Source: Bosea sp. (in: a-proteobacteria) (GTDB lineage Bacteria; Pseudomonadota; Alphaproteobacteria; Rhizobiales; Beijerinckiaceae). From it: a stretch of 64,000 nucleotides of DNA. The notes beneath the pieces were generated by a model, which worked only from the letters and a program-made list of their open reading frames with translations, did not search any database and was not told where the DNA came from. The stretch covers positions 1,354,698 through 1,418,697 of the forward strand of contig JAAVVV010000001.1 of NCBI GenBank assembly GCA_023910605.1, in the 5' to 3' direction. A program made the translations under genes and the position numbers. Positions within the stretch are counted from its first letter, which is position 1, and each line of letters starts with the position of its first letter. Shown piece by piece: positions 18,717-27,087 of this stretch.

Positions 18717-20525
18717 TCATCCCTCCCACAGCGCCCCCAGAAACGCGTCGCCATAGGCCTTGAGCTTGCGCGAGCCGACGCCGTTGATGCGCGCCATGGC
18801 GTCGATGTCGGCCGGCTTCTCGCGCGCCATGTCCATCAGCGTGCGGTCGGGGAACACCATGTAGGCGGCGATGCCTTCCTCGCGGGAGATGGCGGCGCGC
18901 AGCTTGCGCAGGCGCTGGAACACGGCGTCGTCGGCATCGTCGAGCGCGGTGCCATAGGGGCCGGACGGGCTCCTGATGCGCGCCAGCCGTTCGCCCGCCG
19001 TCTCGGCCCTCAGCCTGATGCTGTTCTGGCCCTTGAGCAGGGCCTCGCCCTTCTCGGTGACCACGAGCCCGCCGAACTCGTCGCGATGCGCCACGGCGCC
19101 GGCTGCGAAGAGCTGGCGGATGATGCTCATCCAGCTTTTCGGCGCCTTGTCCTTGCCGACCCCGAAGGTCTTGATCTCGTCATGCTTCTGCTGGGCGATG
19201 GCGTCGGTGCGCTTGCCCACCAGCACATCCGCGATGTGCGCCGCACCGAAGCGCTGGCCGGTGCGCAGCATGGCCGAGAGCGCCTTCTGCGCGTCGATCA
19301 GCCCGTCATACAGTGCCTTGGCCGGAGCGTCGCACAGGTCGCAGCCCTGGCAGTTCACGCTTGTCTCGCCGAAATAGCTCAGCAGTGCGCCGCGCCGGCA
19401 CTGCGAGGCTTCGCAAAGGGCGGTCAGCGCGTCGAGCTTGCGGTGCTCCACTCGCTTTCTGTCCTCGCCCATGTCCTTTTCGTCGATCTGGCGGCGGCGC
19501 AGGGCGATGTCGTCCATGCCATGAAGCGTCAGCGTGGCGGCGGGCAGCCCGTCGCGCCCGGCGCGTCCGATCTCCTGATAATAGCTCTCGATCGAGCCGG
19601 GCATGTCGGCGTGGATCACGAAGCGCACATCGGGCTTGTTGACGCCCATGCCGAAGGCGATCGTGGCGCAGACGATGACGCCATCCTCCTGCTGGAAGAT
19701 GTCCTGGTTGCGGTTGCGGCTCTCCTGCTCCATGCCGGCATGGTAGCTCACCGCGCGCCAGCCCTTGCCGCCAAGCCATTCGGCCAGCGCCTCCGTGCGC
19801 TTGCGCGATGAGCAATAGATGATGCCCGACTGCCCCTTCCGCGTGGCGAGGAAAGCCTCGATCTGCCGGCGCGGCTGGTCCTTGGGCTCGAACCGCAGCG
19901 AGATGTTCGGCCGGTCGAAGCCATGCACGAAGATCGTCGGGTCGGCGTCGAAGAGCTGGGCGATGATGTCGCCCCTTGTGTTCTCGTCGGCCGTGGCGGT
20001 CAGCGCCAGCACGGGCGGCGAGCCCAGCGCCAGGCGCAGGCGCCGCAGATCGCGGTACTCGGGCCTGAAATCATGGCCCCACTGGCTCACGCAATGCGCC
20101 TCGTCGATGGCGAGGCGGCACACGCCCAGCTCCGCCAGCCGCGCGGCAAGGCCATCAACCGCCAGCCGCTCGGGCGATACATAGAGCAGATGCGTGTCGC
20201 CATGGCGCAGCGCGCGCCAGGCGGCGGCATTGTCGTCGTCCGTGTTCTGCGAGTTGAGCGTGACGGCGCCCACGCCGGCGGCGGCCATCTGCTTCACCTG
20301 ATCGCGCATCAGCGCGATCAGCGGCGAAACGACCACGGTCAGCCCGCCCTCGACCAGCGCGGGCAGCTGGTAGCACATGGACTTGCCGGAGCCTGTGGGC
20401 ATCACCGCCAGCACGTCGCGGCGCGCCAGAACGGCCTCGATCACCTCACGCTGGCCGGAGCGGAAGTCGTCATAGCCGAAGGTGGTCTTGAGCGTGCTGC
20501 GCGCTGCCTGGAGAGAATCGGGCAT
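18717..20525 (-). CDS. recQ: ATP-dependent DNA helicase RecQ
   Basis: 602 residues. Motif I MPTGSGKSMCYQLPA, motif II AIDEAHCVSQWGHDFRPEY, motif III LALTATA and motif VI EIGRAGRDGLPA. The zinc-binding cysteines (CEASQCRRGALLSYFGE, CQGCDLC) and the winged helix come next. A C-terminal HRDC domain ends in AMARINGVGSRKLKAYGDAFL. It unwinds DNA 3' to 5' in recombination and fork repair. Length and domains are standard. It is followed by gyrB after 190 bp. Confidence 0.96.
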   Translation of the reverse strand: MPDSLQAARSTLKTTFGYDDFRSGQREVIEAVLARRDVLAVMPTGSGKSMCYQLPALVEGGLTVVVSPLIALMRDQVKQMAAAGVGAVTLNSQNTDDDNAAAWRALRHGDTHLLYVSPERLAVDGLAARLAELGVCRLAIDEAHCVSQWGHDFRPEYRDLRRLRLALGSPPVLALTATADENTRGDIIAQLFDADPTIFVHGFDRPNISLRFEPKDQPRRQIEAFLATRKGQSGIIYCSSRKRTEALAEWLGGKGWRAVSYHAGMEQESRNRNQDIFQQEDGVIVCATIAFGMGVNKPDVRFVIHADMPGSIESYYQEIGRAGRDGLPAATLTLHGMDDIALRRRQIDEKDMGEDRKRVEHRKLDALTALCEASQCRRGALLSYFGETSVNCQGCDLCDAPAKALYDGLIDAQKALSAMLRTGQRFGAAHIADVLVGKRTDAIAQQKHDEIKTFGVGKDKAPKSWMSIIRQLFAAGAVAHRDEFGGLVVTEKGEALLKGQNSIRLRAETAGERLARIRSPSGPYGTALDDADDAVFQRLRKLRAAISREEGIAAYMVFPDRTLMDMAREKPADIDAMARINGVGSRKLKAYGDAFLGALWEG

Positions 20526-20601
20526 GGCACTGGTTTAGGTGCGCGGGCGCGGGATGCAAGCACGGGCGGCGCAACCGACGGGCAATGCAGCGAAGCCGGC
20601 C

Positions 20602-20970
20602 TCAGCGGCGCGCGAGGCTGCGGATATAGCCCAGCAGGTCATCCACCTGGCGCGGCGAGAACTGGAAGTCGGGCATGCCGCGGTGGCTGCCCGTGATGCC
20701 CTCGCCAAAGGCTTCCTCAAGCGCCTCGACGGGATAACGCTGCGGGATCAGCCGGAACGGCGTCGCGAAGGGCCGTGGGCTGCGGCCGCTCCGTCCGATG
20801 GCGTGGCATCCGGCGCAGTTCTCGCGGGCGAGGGCGCGCCCGGCGCGGATATCCTGCGCGGCGGCGGCGGGGCCCGCCGGCATGCTGGCGGCAAGGATGA
20901 GGCTCGCGGCCAGAACGGATGAAGGCAAGGCGAAGGCGCGCCGGGTCAGCGGGAGGAGCGTCGACATCAT
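20602..20970 (-). CDS. Small secreted c-type cytochrome
   Basis: About 122 residues from the ATG pair at 20970/20967; an upstream ATG at 20988 adds six residues. Signal peptide with LPLTRRAFALPSSVLAASLI and cleavage near AAAAQ. One heme site CAGCH, and a likely axial Met in GMPDFQF, followed by the family ending VDDLLGYIRSL. It is a mono-heme periplasmic class I cytochrome for electron transfer. It lies between recF and recQ with 40-80 bp gaps and no functional link. Confidence 0.9.
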   Translation of the reverse strand: MMSTLLPLTRRAFALPSSVLAASLILAASMPAGPAAAAQDIRAGRALARENCAGCHAIGRSGRSPRPFATPFRLIPQRYPVEALEEAFGEGITGSHRGMPDFQFSPRQVDDLLGYIRSLARR

Positions 20971-21027
20971 GGTGCCAGTGTCGCGCATCTGCCGCTTTTG
21001 CGATTGCGCCAGATCAAGCGCCGGCCG

Positions 21028-22152
21028 TCACCCCCCGCGCGCGATGCGGCCCGGGCTCACCGAAAGCCGCGCGGCATCCGCCGGCAGGTCGCTGAACAGC
21101 GCCTGGTCGGCTCCCGTCATCCAGACCTGCGCGCCGAGCTCTCCGAGCGCGGAATAGAGCGCCGCGCGGCGGCGCGGGTCGAAATGCGCGGCGATCTCGT
21201 CGAGCAGCACGACGGGCGCGATGCCGCTCATGGCCCGCACCAGCCGCGCATGGGCGAGCACGAGGCCGACCAGCAGCGCCTTCTGCTCCCCGGTCGAGCC
21301 CTGTTCGGCGGGAATGCCCTTGGGGCCGTGGCGCACCATGAGGTCTGAGGCCTGCGGGCCAACCAGCGTGCGGCCGGCGGCCTTGTCGCGTGCGCGCCCC
21401 TCACGCAGCAGGTTCCGGTAGGCATCCTCCGCGTCGAGGGCCGGCAGCGAGGCCACCAGCGCATCGATCTCGCCCTCCATGGCCAGTTCCGCCCAGGGGA
21501 AGGGCGAGGCCTCGTCGCGGGATTCCGCCACCAGTGCGTCGAGCCGGCCGACAGCCTCCGAGCGGGCCGCCGCCACCGCCACGCCCAGCTCCGCAGCCTG
21601 TCGCTCGAGGGCGTCGAGCCAGCCATGGTCGTGGGCCTGCTCCTCGAGGATGCGGTTGCGGTCGCGCAAGGCGCGCTCCAGCCCGCTCACCCGGGCGCCA
21701 TGATCGGCGTCGATCGCCAGCACGAGGCGGTCGAGGAAGCGGCGACGCTCCCCCGCCGCGCCGCGGAAGAGCCCGTCCTGCTCGGGCGTCAGCCAGACCA
21801 CGCGCACATGCTCGGCCGCGGCGGTGAGCGTTGGCGAGGGCGCGCCGTTGATGCGCTGGATGCGGGATCGCCGCCCGGCCTCATCCGGCTCGCCCAGCCC
21901 GACGCCGATCTGGGTTCCGTCATCCAGCCGTGCGGAGACGGTGAAGCCCCCGCCCGCGCCCTCGCGCGCCATCGCCGCGAACTCCGCCCGGCGCAGCCCG
22001 CGCCCCGGGGCGAGCAGCGAGATGGCTTCCAGCACATTGGTCTTGCCCGCGCCGTTCTCGCCGGTGAGCGCGACCAGCCGCTCGCCGATGACGAGATCGA
22101 GCTCGGCATAGGAGCGGAAGTTCAGAAGCGTGAGGCGATCGAGCGCTGGCAT
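21028..22152 (-). CDS. recF: DNA replication and repair protein RecF
   Basis: 374 residues from ATG 22152. The frame is open further upstream, but MPALDRLTLLNFRSY is the proper RecF start. Walker A GENGAGKTN, signature GSTGEQKALLVGL and Walker B PVVLLDEIAAHFD of an SMC-like ATPase. RecF loads RecA at single-strand gaps. In many relatives it directly follows dnaN; here it is on the opposite strand, upstream of the crotonase gene. Confidence 0.95.
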   Translation of the reverse strand: MPALDRLTLLNFRSYAELDLVIGERLVALTGENGAGKTNVLEAISLLAPGRGLRRAEFAAMAREGAGGGFTVSARLDDGTQIGVGLGEPDEAGRRSRIQRINGAPSPTLTAAAEHVRVVWLTPEQDGLFRGAAGERRRFLDRLVLAIDADHGARVSGLERALRDRNRILEEQAHDHGWLDALERQAAELGVAVAAARSEAVGRLDALVAESRDEASPFPWAELAMEGEIDALVASLPALDAEDAYRNLLREGRARDKAAGRTLVGPQASDLMVRHGPKGIPAEQGSTGEQKALLVGLVLAHARLVRAMSGIAPVVLLDEIAAHFDPRRRAALYSALGELGAQVWMTGADQALFSDLPADAARLSVSPGRIARGG

Positions 22153-22322
22153 GGATGAGTGCTGTCTAGAGCATCGGGGCAGGGCAGCGATAGCGCCAAA
22201 CGGGGCCAGGCCGGGCGCGGCGGGCGGGCGTAGCGCCGTTTGCGGCTTTGCCCGTGGACGCAAAGCGCCGCCTGCGCTAGCGGATGGAGATGATCGCGCG
22301 CAACGGCGCAAGGGAGGCAGCC

Positions 22323-23096
22323 ATGGCTTACGAAACCATCCTCGTCGAGACGAAGGGCTCTGTCGGCGTCATCACGCTCAACCGGCCCCAGGCGCTCAAC
22401 GCGCTCAACGGCAAACTGATCGCCGAGGTCAACAAGGCGCTCGACGCCTTCGAGAAGGACAAGGCCATCGGCTGCATCGTCATCACCGGTTCGGAGAAGG
22501 CCTTCGCGGCCGGCGCCGACATCAAGGAGATGCAGAGCCGCAGGTTCCCGGCCACCTACATGGATGACAAGTTCGCGGACTGGGACCGCATCGGGCAGCG
22601 CCGCAAGCCGATCATCGCCGCGGTGGCGGGCTTTGCGCTGGGTGGCGGCTGCGAGCTCGCCATGATGTGCGATTTCATCATCGCCGCCGATAATGCCCGC
22701 TTCGGCCAGCCGGAGATCAACCTCGGCGTCATGCCGGGCGCCGGCGGCACGCAGCGCATGGCCAGGGCCATCGGCAAGGCCAAGACCATGGATCTGTGCC
22801 TTACCGGCCGCTTCATGGATGCAGCCGAGGCCGAGCGCTCGGGGCTGGTGGCGCGGGTCGTGCCGCTGGCCGACCTCATGACGGAGACGCTGAAAGCCGC
22901 GTCCGTGATCGCCGAGAAATCCCTTGTCGCTCTGGTCATGACCAAGGAGACGGTCAACCGCGCCTTCGAGACCACGCTGGCCGAAGGGCTGCGCTTCGAG
23001 CGGCGCCTGTTCGCCTCGATGTTCGCCACGGCCGATCAGAAGGAAGGCATGGCCGCCTTTGCCGGGAAGCGCAAGGCGCAATTCCGCAACAAGTGA
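22323..23096 (+). CDS. Enoyl-CoA hydratase (crotonase family)
   Basis: 257 residues from ATG 22323 with a good ribosome site (GGGAGG). Crotonase marks: [11 protein letters not shown] (oxyanion hole, first part), [18 protein letters not shown] (second part, catalytic Glu) and [20 protein letters not shown] (second catalytic Glu). This is the FadB1/EchA-like short-chain hydratase usually found upstream of rpsT-dnaA in rhizobia. It hydrates trans-2-enoyl-CoA in beta-oxidation. Confidence 0.93.
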   Translation: MAYETILVETKGSVGVITLNRPQALNALNGKLIAEVNKALDAFEKDKAIGCIVITGSEKAFAAGADIKEMQSRRFPATYMDDKFADWDRIGQRRKPIIAAVAGFALGGGCELAMMCDFIIAADNARFGQPEINLGVMPGAGGTQRMARAIGKAKTMDLCLTGRFMDAAEAERSGLVARVVPLADLMTETLKAASVIAEKSLVALVMTKETVNRAFETTLAEGLRFERRLFASMFATADQKEGMAAFAGKRKAQFRNK

Positions 23097-23240
23097 TGAG
23101 GGGCCCGGCTTGGCCTGGGCCTATCCATCGTCGGGGCCCGGCCGGCGCATCAGCAACAATGATGTGACCGCGCGCGGCTTCGGTGACAGGCTGGATCGCT
23201 GGGCTTCGCATGGGTGATCGCGCCAGAAGGGGAGGGCGAC

Positions 23241-24245
23241 ATGAACAGCGTCAATGCAAGGGCCGGGGCCGCTGCACCGGAGCTGCCGGGTTTCGCGGAT
23301 GTGAAGGCTGCGGCCGCCCGTCTCGCGGGCGTGGCCCGGCGCACCCCGGTCATGACCTCGCGCACGGCGGATGAGCGCACCGGCGCGCAGATCTTCTTCA
23401 AATGCGAGAATTTGCAGCGCATGGGCGCCTTCAAGTTCCGCGGCGCCTACAACGCCATCGCCAGCCTGCCCGACGGCGTGCGCCAGCGGGGCGTCATCGC
23501 CTTTTCCTCCGGCAATCACGCCCAGGGCATGGCCCTGGCGGGCAAGCTGCTCGGCGTGCCTGTCACGATCCTCATGCCCGCCGACGCTCCCGCCGCCAAG
23601 ATCGAGGCCACGCGCGGTTATGGCGCCGAGGTCATCCTCTTCGACCGCTACACCCAGGATCGCGAAGCTCTCGGCCGTGAGGTGGCCGGCGCGCGCGGGC
23701 TGAGCCTCATTCCGCCCTTCGACCATCCGGACGTGATCGCAGGGCAGGGCACCGCCGCGCTCGAATTGATCGAGGAAACCGGACCTCTCGACTTGCTGCT
23801 GGTGTGCCTCGGCGGTGGCGGGCTCGTGAGCGGCTGCGCGCTGGCCGCCCATGCCCTGTCGCCGGGAATCAGGGTCGTTGGCGTCGAGCCCGAGGCAGGC
23901 AATGATGCCCAGCAATCGCTGCGGGCCGGGCGCATCATCAGGATCGACGTGCCCAAGACCATCGCCGACGGCGCGCAGACCGCAGCGCTCGGCGCCATCA
24001 CCTTCCCGCTCATCCAGCGCGACGTGGCCGATATCGTCACCGTCAGCGATGCAGAGCTGGTCGAGGCGATGCGCTTCTTCGCCGAGCGCATGAAGCTTGT
24101 CGTCGAGCCCACAGGCTGCCTCGCGGCCGCTGCGGCGCTGAATGCCAGGGCGCCGGTGGCGGGGCTGCGGGTCGGCGTCATCATCTCGGGCGGCAATGTC
24201 GATCTTGCCAGCTTCGCGCGTCTGGTCCGCCAGGGCGCTCCGTGA
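23241..24245 (+). CDS. PLP-dependent threonine dehydratase/hydroxyaspartate ammonia-lyase-like enzyme
   Basis: 334 residues from ATG 23241 (ribosome site GGGAGGG). Fold type II PLP enzyme: KCENLQRMGAFKFRGA holds the Schiff-base Lys, SSGNHAQGMA binds the substrate carboxylate, and CLGGGGLVSG holds the phosphate. No C-terminal ACT domain, so it is a catabolic or serine-racemase-like type without isoleucine feedback control. Threonine/serine dehydratase and threo-3-hydroxyaspartate dehydratase cannot be separated by eye. It starts 144 bp after the crotonase gene. Confidence 0.88.
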   Translation: MNSVNARAGAAAPELPGFADVKAAAARLAGVARRTPVMTSRTADERTGAQIFFKCENLQRMGAFKFRGAYNAIASLPDGVRQRGVIAFSSGNHAQGMALAGKLLGVPVTILMPADAPAAKIEATRGYGAEVILFDRYTQDREALGREVAGARGLSLIPPFDHPDVIAGQGTAALELIEETGPLDLLLVCLGGGGLVSGCALAAHALSPGIRVVGVEPEAGNDAQQSLRAGRIIRIDVPKTIADGAQTAALGAITFPLIQRDVADIVTVSDAELVEAMRFFAERMKLVVEPTGCLAAAAALNARAPVAGLRVGVIISGGNVDLASFARLVRQGAP

Positions 24246-24264
24246 CCCCAGCCAAGCTTTCGCG

Positions 24265-24293
24265 TTGACGCTGCCTGAGCTTCGGATTATACG
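24265..24293 (+). promoter_or_regulatory. Predicted strong promoter of rpsT
   Basis: TTGACG (24265-24270), exactly 17 nt, TATACG (24288-24293). Close to sigma70 consensus, with a predicted start near 24300 and a ~115-nt structured leader before rpsT. Confidence 0.65.
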
Positions 24294-24350
24294 CCAGCCA
24301 TCTTCCGGAAGCCGCAGGGCGGCCGGAGACCCCATTTCATGAATGATGCC

Positions 24351-24394
24351 GTTTCCACGCGGATGTGCGTCATCCGGCTTATCGGCGTGGAAAC
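24351..24394 (+). promoter_or_regulatory. Structured leader RNA of rpsT
   Basis: A perfect 10-bp outer stem GTTTCCACGC (24351-24360) with GCGTGGAAAC (24385-24394) encloses an inner hairpin GGATG-TGCGT-CATCC (24361-24375). The ribosome site (GAGGA) and ATG lie 12-22 nt further on. Such a shape fits autogenous control by a ribosomal protein, here S20, but it is a prediction. Confidence 0.5.
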
Positions 24395-24415
24395 TGGACA
24401 CAAGCGAGGACGCCG

Positions 24416-24682
24416 ATGGCGAATACGAAATCCGCGAAGAAGGCTGCACGCCAGACCATTCGCCGCACGGAAGTGAACAAGGCCCGTCGCAGCCAGATGC
24501 GCACCTATGTCCGCAAGGTCGAGGAGGCGCTGGCCTCCGGCGATCAGGCCGCCGCCGCCGCCGCGCTGAAGGCCGCCGAGCCGATCATGATGCGCGCCGT
24601 GCAGAAGGGTGTCGCCCACAAGAACACGGCGTCCCGAAAGGTCTCGCGCCTGGCCAAGCGCGTGAAGTCTCTCGCGAGCTGA
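24416..24682 (+). CDS. rpsT: 30S ribosomal protein S20
   Basis: 88 residues, [13 protein letters not shown] start, helical and Lys/Arg-rich throughout ([38 protein letters not shown]). It binds 16S rRNA early in 30S assembly. The ribosome site GAGGA is 5 nt before the ATG. It has its own promoter, leader structure and terminator, so it is a single-gene unit in front of dnaA. Confidence 0.97.
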   Translation: MANTKSAKKAARQTIRRTEVNKARRSQMRTYVRKVEEALASGDQAAAAAALKAAEPIMMRAVQKGVAHKNTASRKVSRLAKRVKSLAS

Positions 24683-24713
24683 TGAAGCCGCAATTTCAAG
24701 GCAAGCATTCGTC

Positions 24714-24743
24714 AAACCCCGGGCTGTGAGGCCCGGGGTTTTT
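24714..24743 (+). terminator. Intrinsic terminator of rpsT
   Basis: AAACCCCGGGC-TGTGAG-GCCCGGGGTTT, an 11-bp perfect stem with a 6-nt loop merging into TTTTT. A textbook Rho-independent terminator 31 nt after the rpsT stop. Confidence 0.92.
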
Positions 24744-25450
24744 CATGTCATCACATGCTTGCAGCGGCCCCGGCGACGGTGCTGTTGCGGCTTTGTCGCA
24801 GTAGCATTTGAATGCCCTTGGGAAGGGTGCGCGGGTTACGATTTTGTCAAATTTAGGTGGCGAAGGGACTTGACTCATTGAACCGGGAATCAGCTTGCGC
24901 CAAGCGGCGGAAAAATCCGGATCGCGCAAAATTAGATTAATGAAAACAGAATCTTGAAAGAGAAGGCAGGCGCTGAACGGCGCCGTTGCCGAGCCTGCTG
25001 CGGGGCTCCTTGTCTGACTTGAACACCCGTCCAAAATTTTTTCGGACCCGTAAACACCCGGATTCGTCGAGCCCTCACCGGCATTTGCACAGGATAAGCC
25101 GACATGCGCCGCGCCAGCCGTCGTGGAGCCGGCGAACAGGGTCTTGCCCTCGTCCGAAACGACCCGTTAAGGTTTCTTTAACGGAGGCGGGAGCACCCCG
25201 CCGCCGATCAACAAAAGACGGACTGACTGGAACACCATTCGAGTGGCGACGGGGGACTGACGCCTTATATCTTGACGCCATCGCGCGATCATCGATCCCG
25301 TTTTCGGGATGGCTGATCGGCTGTGACGTCTGCATGGGCCGAACGTCAAACCCCGTCGGCGTTAGGGGCTGAAAGCGCCGGCCAAACCTTTATCGCTGAA
25401 GACATGAAACTCGCGTCGCCGGGACCCGGTTGCGCGTGAAGGGTATTGCT
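24744..25450 (+). promoter_or_regulatory. dnaA upstream control region (about 700 bp without a gene)
   Basis: No protein-coding signal. Positions 24830-24960 are clearly AT-rich. Three GANTC sites (24872-24876, 24887-24891, 25061-25065) could be CcrM methylation sites, and a perfect CtrA-type box lies at 25167-25181. No cluster of TTATCCACA-type DnaA boxes was found, so there is no positive case for oriC here. The dnaA promoter itself could not be fixed. Confidence 0.5.
25164..25184. promoter_or_regulatory. CtrA-type box in the dnaA leader region
   Basis: TTAA-N7-TTAAC (25167-25182), the full CtrA consensus, embedded in a 7-bp inverted repeat CCGTTAA/TTAACGG. It lies about 270 bp before the dnaA start. 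CtrA is the alphaproteobacterial cell-cycle regulator that represses replication functions. Confidence 0.55.
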
Positions 25451-26914
25451 ATGTATCTCGACGCCGACCTCCGCAATGATCACACAGCGCCAGCCCGTGC
25501 TGCGTCCCCCTCGGCTGGCGAAGCCTGGGACCGGCTGCGCCAGCGCCTGCGCGCGGAGCTTGGCGAGGATGTCTTCTCGAGCTGGTTCGCCCGCATGGAG
25601 TTCGAGCGCATCGAGGCTGAAGCCGCTGTCGTGTCCGTTCCCACGCGGTTCCTGAAGAGCTGGATCGAGACTCACTATGTCGAGCGCCTCCGGATGCTTG
25701 TCGCGGCCGAGCTTGGCGCGGAAGGCGGCTTCGTCGTCGAGGTCCGCACCGTAAACCGCGACCAGAGCCGCGCCGCCCAGACGCAGATCCGCTCCGTTGC
25801 GGCGGCCGCCGCGCCGGCGGCCGCCCCTCGCAGCGCGGCGCCGCTGGCTCCGGTCTCCACCATGCTGGCGGACCACCTCGGCTCGCCGCTTGACCGGCGC
25901 CTGTCGCTGTCCAGTTTCGTGGTCGGCCGCTCCAACGCCCTCGCCTTCGCCTCGGCGGAGCGGATCGCGGCGCTGGTGGGCCAGCCCTCGCCCTACAACC
26001 CGCTTTACCTTCATGCCGGCGTTGGCCTCGGCAAGACCCACCTTGTCCAGGCTGTGGCGCAGGAAGCCATCCGCCTCGGCAAGAAGGTGGCCTACTTCAC
26101 CGCCGACAAGTTCATGTACGGCTTCGTGTCGGCGCTGAAGGCCCAGACGGCCCTTACCTTCAAGGAGCAGCTGCGCGGCATCGATCTGCTCGTGATCGAC
26201 GATGCCCAGTTCATCCAGGGCCGTTCTGTGCAACAGGAGTTCGGCCACACCATCAACGCGCTGATTGACGCCGGCAAGCAGGTCGTCGTCGCCGCCGATC
26301 GCCTGCCCGGCGAGCTCGAAAGCCTTGACGAGCGGGTGCGCTCGCGTCTCGCCGGCGGCCTCGTCGTCGAGATCGGCTCGCTGGACGAAGAGCTGCGCCT
26401 CAAGATCCTCTCGGCGCGGCTGAGCGCGCTCTCGGCGCTGCACACCAGCTTCCACGTCGCGCCCGACGTCGCCGCCTATGTCGCGAACGCCATCGAAACC
26501 AATGGCCGCGATCTCGACGGCGCCGCCAACCGCCTGCTGGCGCATTCCACCTTGTCGGGCGCGGCCCTCACCATCGAGACGGCCGAGATCGCGATCCGCG
26601 ATCTGGTGCGCCTGCGCGAGCCCAGGCGCGTGCGGATCGAGGACATCCAGAAGCTCGTCGCCGCGCGCTACAATGTCAGCCGCGCCGACATCCTCTCGGA
26701 GCGGCGCACCGCGGCGGTGGTCAAGCCGCGGCAGATCGCGATGTATCTGTCCAAATCCCTGACCTTGCGCTCGCTCCCCGAGATCGGCCGGCGCTTCGGC
26801 GGGCGCGATCACACCACGGTGCTCCATGCCGTCCGCAAGATCGAGAAGGCGCTGAGCGATGACCGGGCGCTGACCGAGGAGGTCGAGCTGCTGCGGCGCA
26901 TGCTCACCGGCTGA
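25451..26914 (+). CDS. dnaA: Chromosomal replication initiator protein DnaA
   Basis: 487 residues from ATG 25451, which has GAAGGG 8 nt upstream; TTG 25430 and GTG 25436 are in frame but less likely. Domain I WDRLRQRLRAELGEDVFSSW, an Ala/Pro linker, AAA+ domain with Walker A GVGLGKTHL and Walker B LLVIDDAQF, sensor and arginine-finger region, and domain IV with GGRDHTTVLHAVRKIE. Walker B has DDAQ where most DnaA have DDIQ or DDVQ. It unwinds oriC and recruits the helicase. Confidence 0.97.
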   Translation: MYLDADLRNDHTAPARAASPSAGEAWDRLRQRLRAELGEDVFSSWFARMEFERIEAEAAVVSVPTRFLKSWIETHYVERLRMLVAAELGAEGGFVVEVRTVNRDQSRAAQTQIRSVAAAAAPAAAPRSAAPLAPVSTMLADHLGSPLDRRLSLSSFVVGRSNALAFASAERIAALVGQPSPYNPLYLHAGVGLGKTHLVQAVAQEAIRLGKKVAYFTADKFMYGFVSALKAQTALTFKEQLRGIDLLVIDDAQFIQGRSVQQEFGHTINALIDAGKQVVVAADRLPGELESLDERVRSRLAGGLVVEIGSLDEELRLKILSARLSALSALHTSFHVAPDVAAYVANAIETNGRDLDGAANRLLAHSTLSGAALTIETAEIAIRDLVRLREPRRVRIEDIQKLVAARYNVSRADILSERRTAAVVKPRQIAMYLSKSLTLRSLPEIGRRFGGRDHTTVLHAVRKIEKALSDDRALTEEVELLRRMLTG

Positions 26915-27087
26915 GCCTGGTCCGCGCTATACTGTTGATAATCCAGCATGACCCATGCGGCCTTGGCCTGCCGCCGGCTGTGAGGCTTGCGCCGACGCGC
27001 CAGCTTGGGCATGGTCGGTGAATCGGCCGCGCGGCATTCTGACGCCGCCTGCTCGCCCCCGTTTTGCTGAACAAGCCCAGGTTGGAC

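Noticed and set aside
24744..25450. oriC next to dnaA
   Set aside because: The region is AT-rich in part and carries a CtrA box, but no group of DnaA boxes is visible, and alphaproteobacterial origins often lie elsewhere (near hemE).
25430..25450. Earlier TTG/GTG starts of dnaA
   Set aside because: The ATG at 25451 has a well-placed GAAGGG ribosome site and gives a normal N-terminus.
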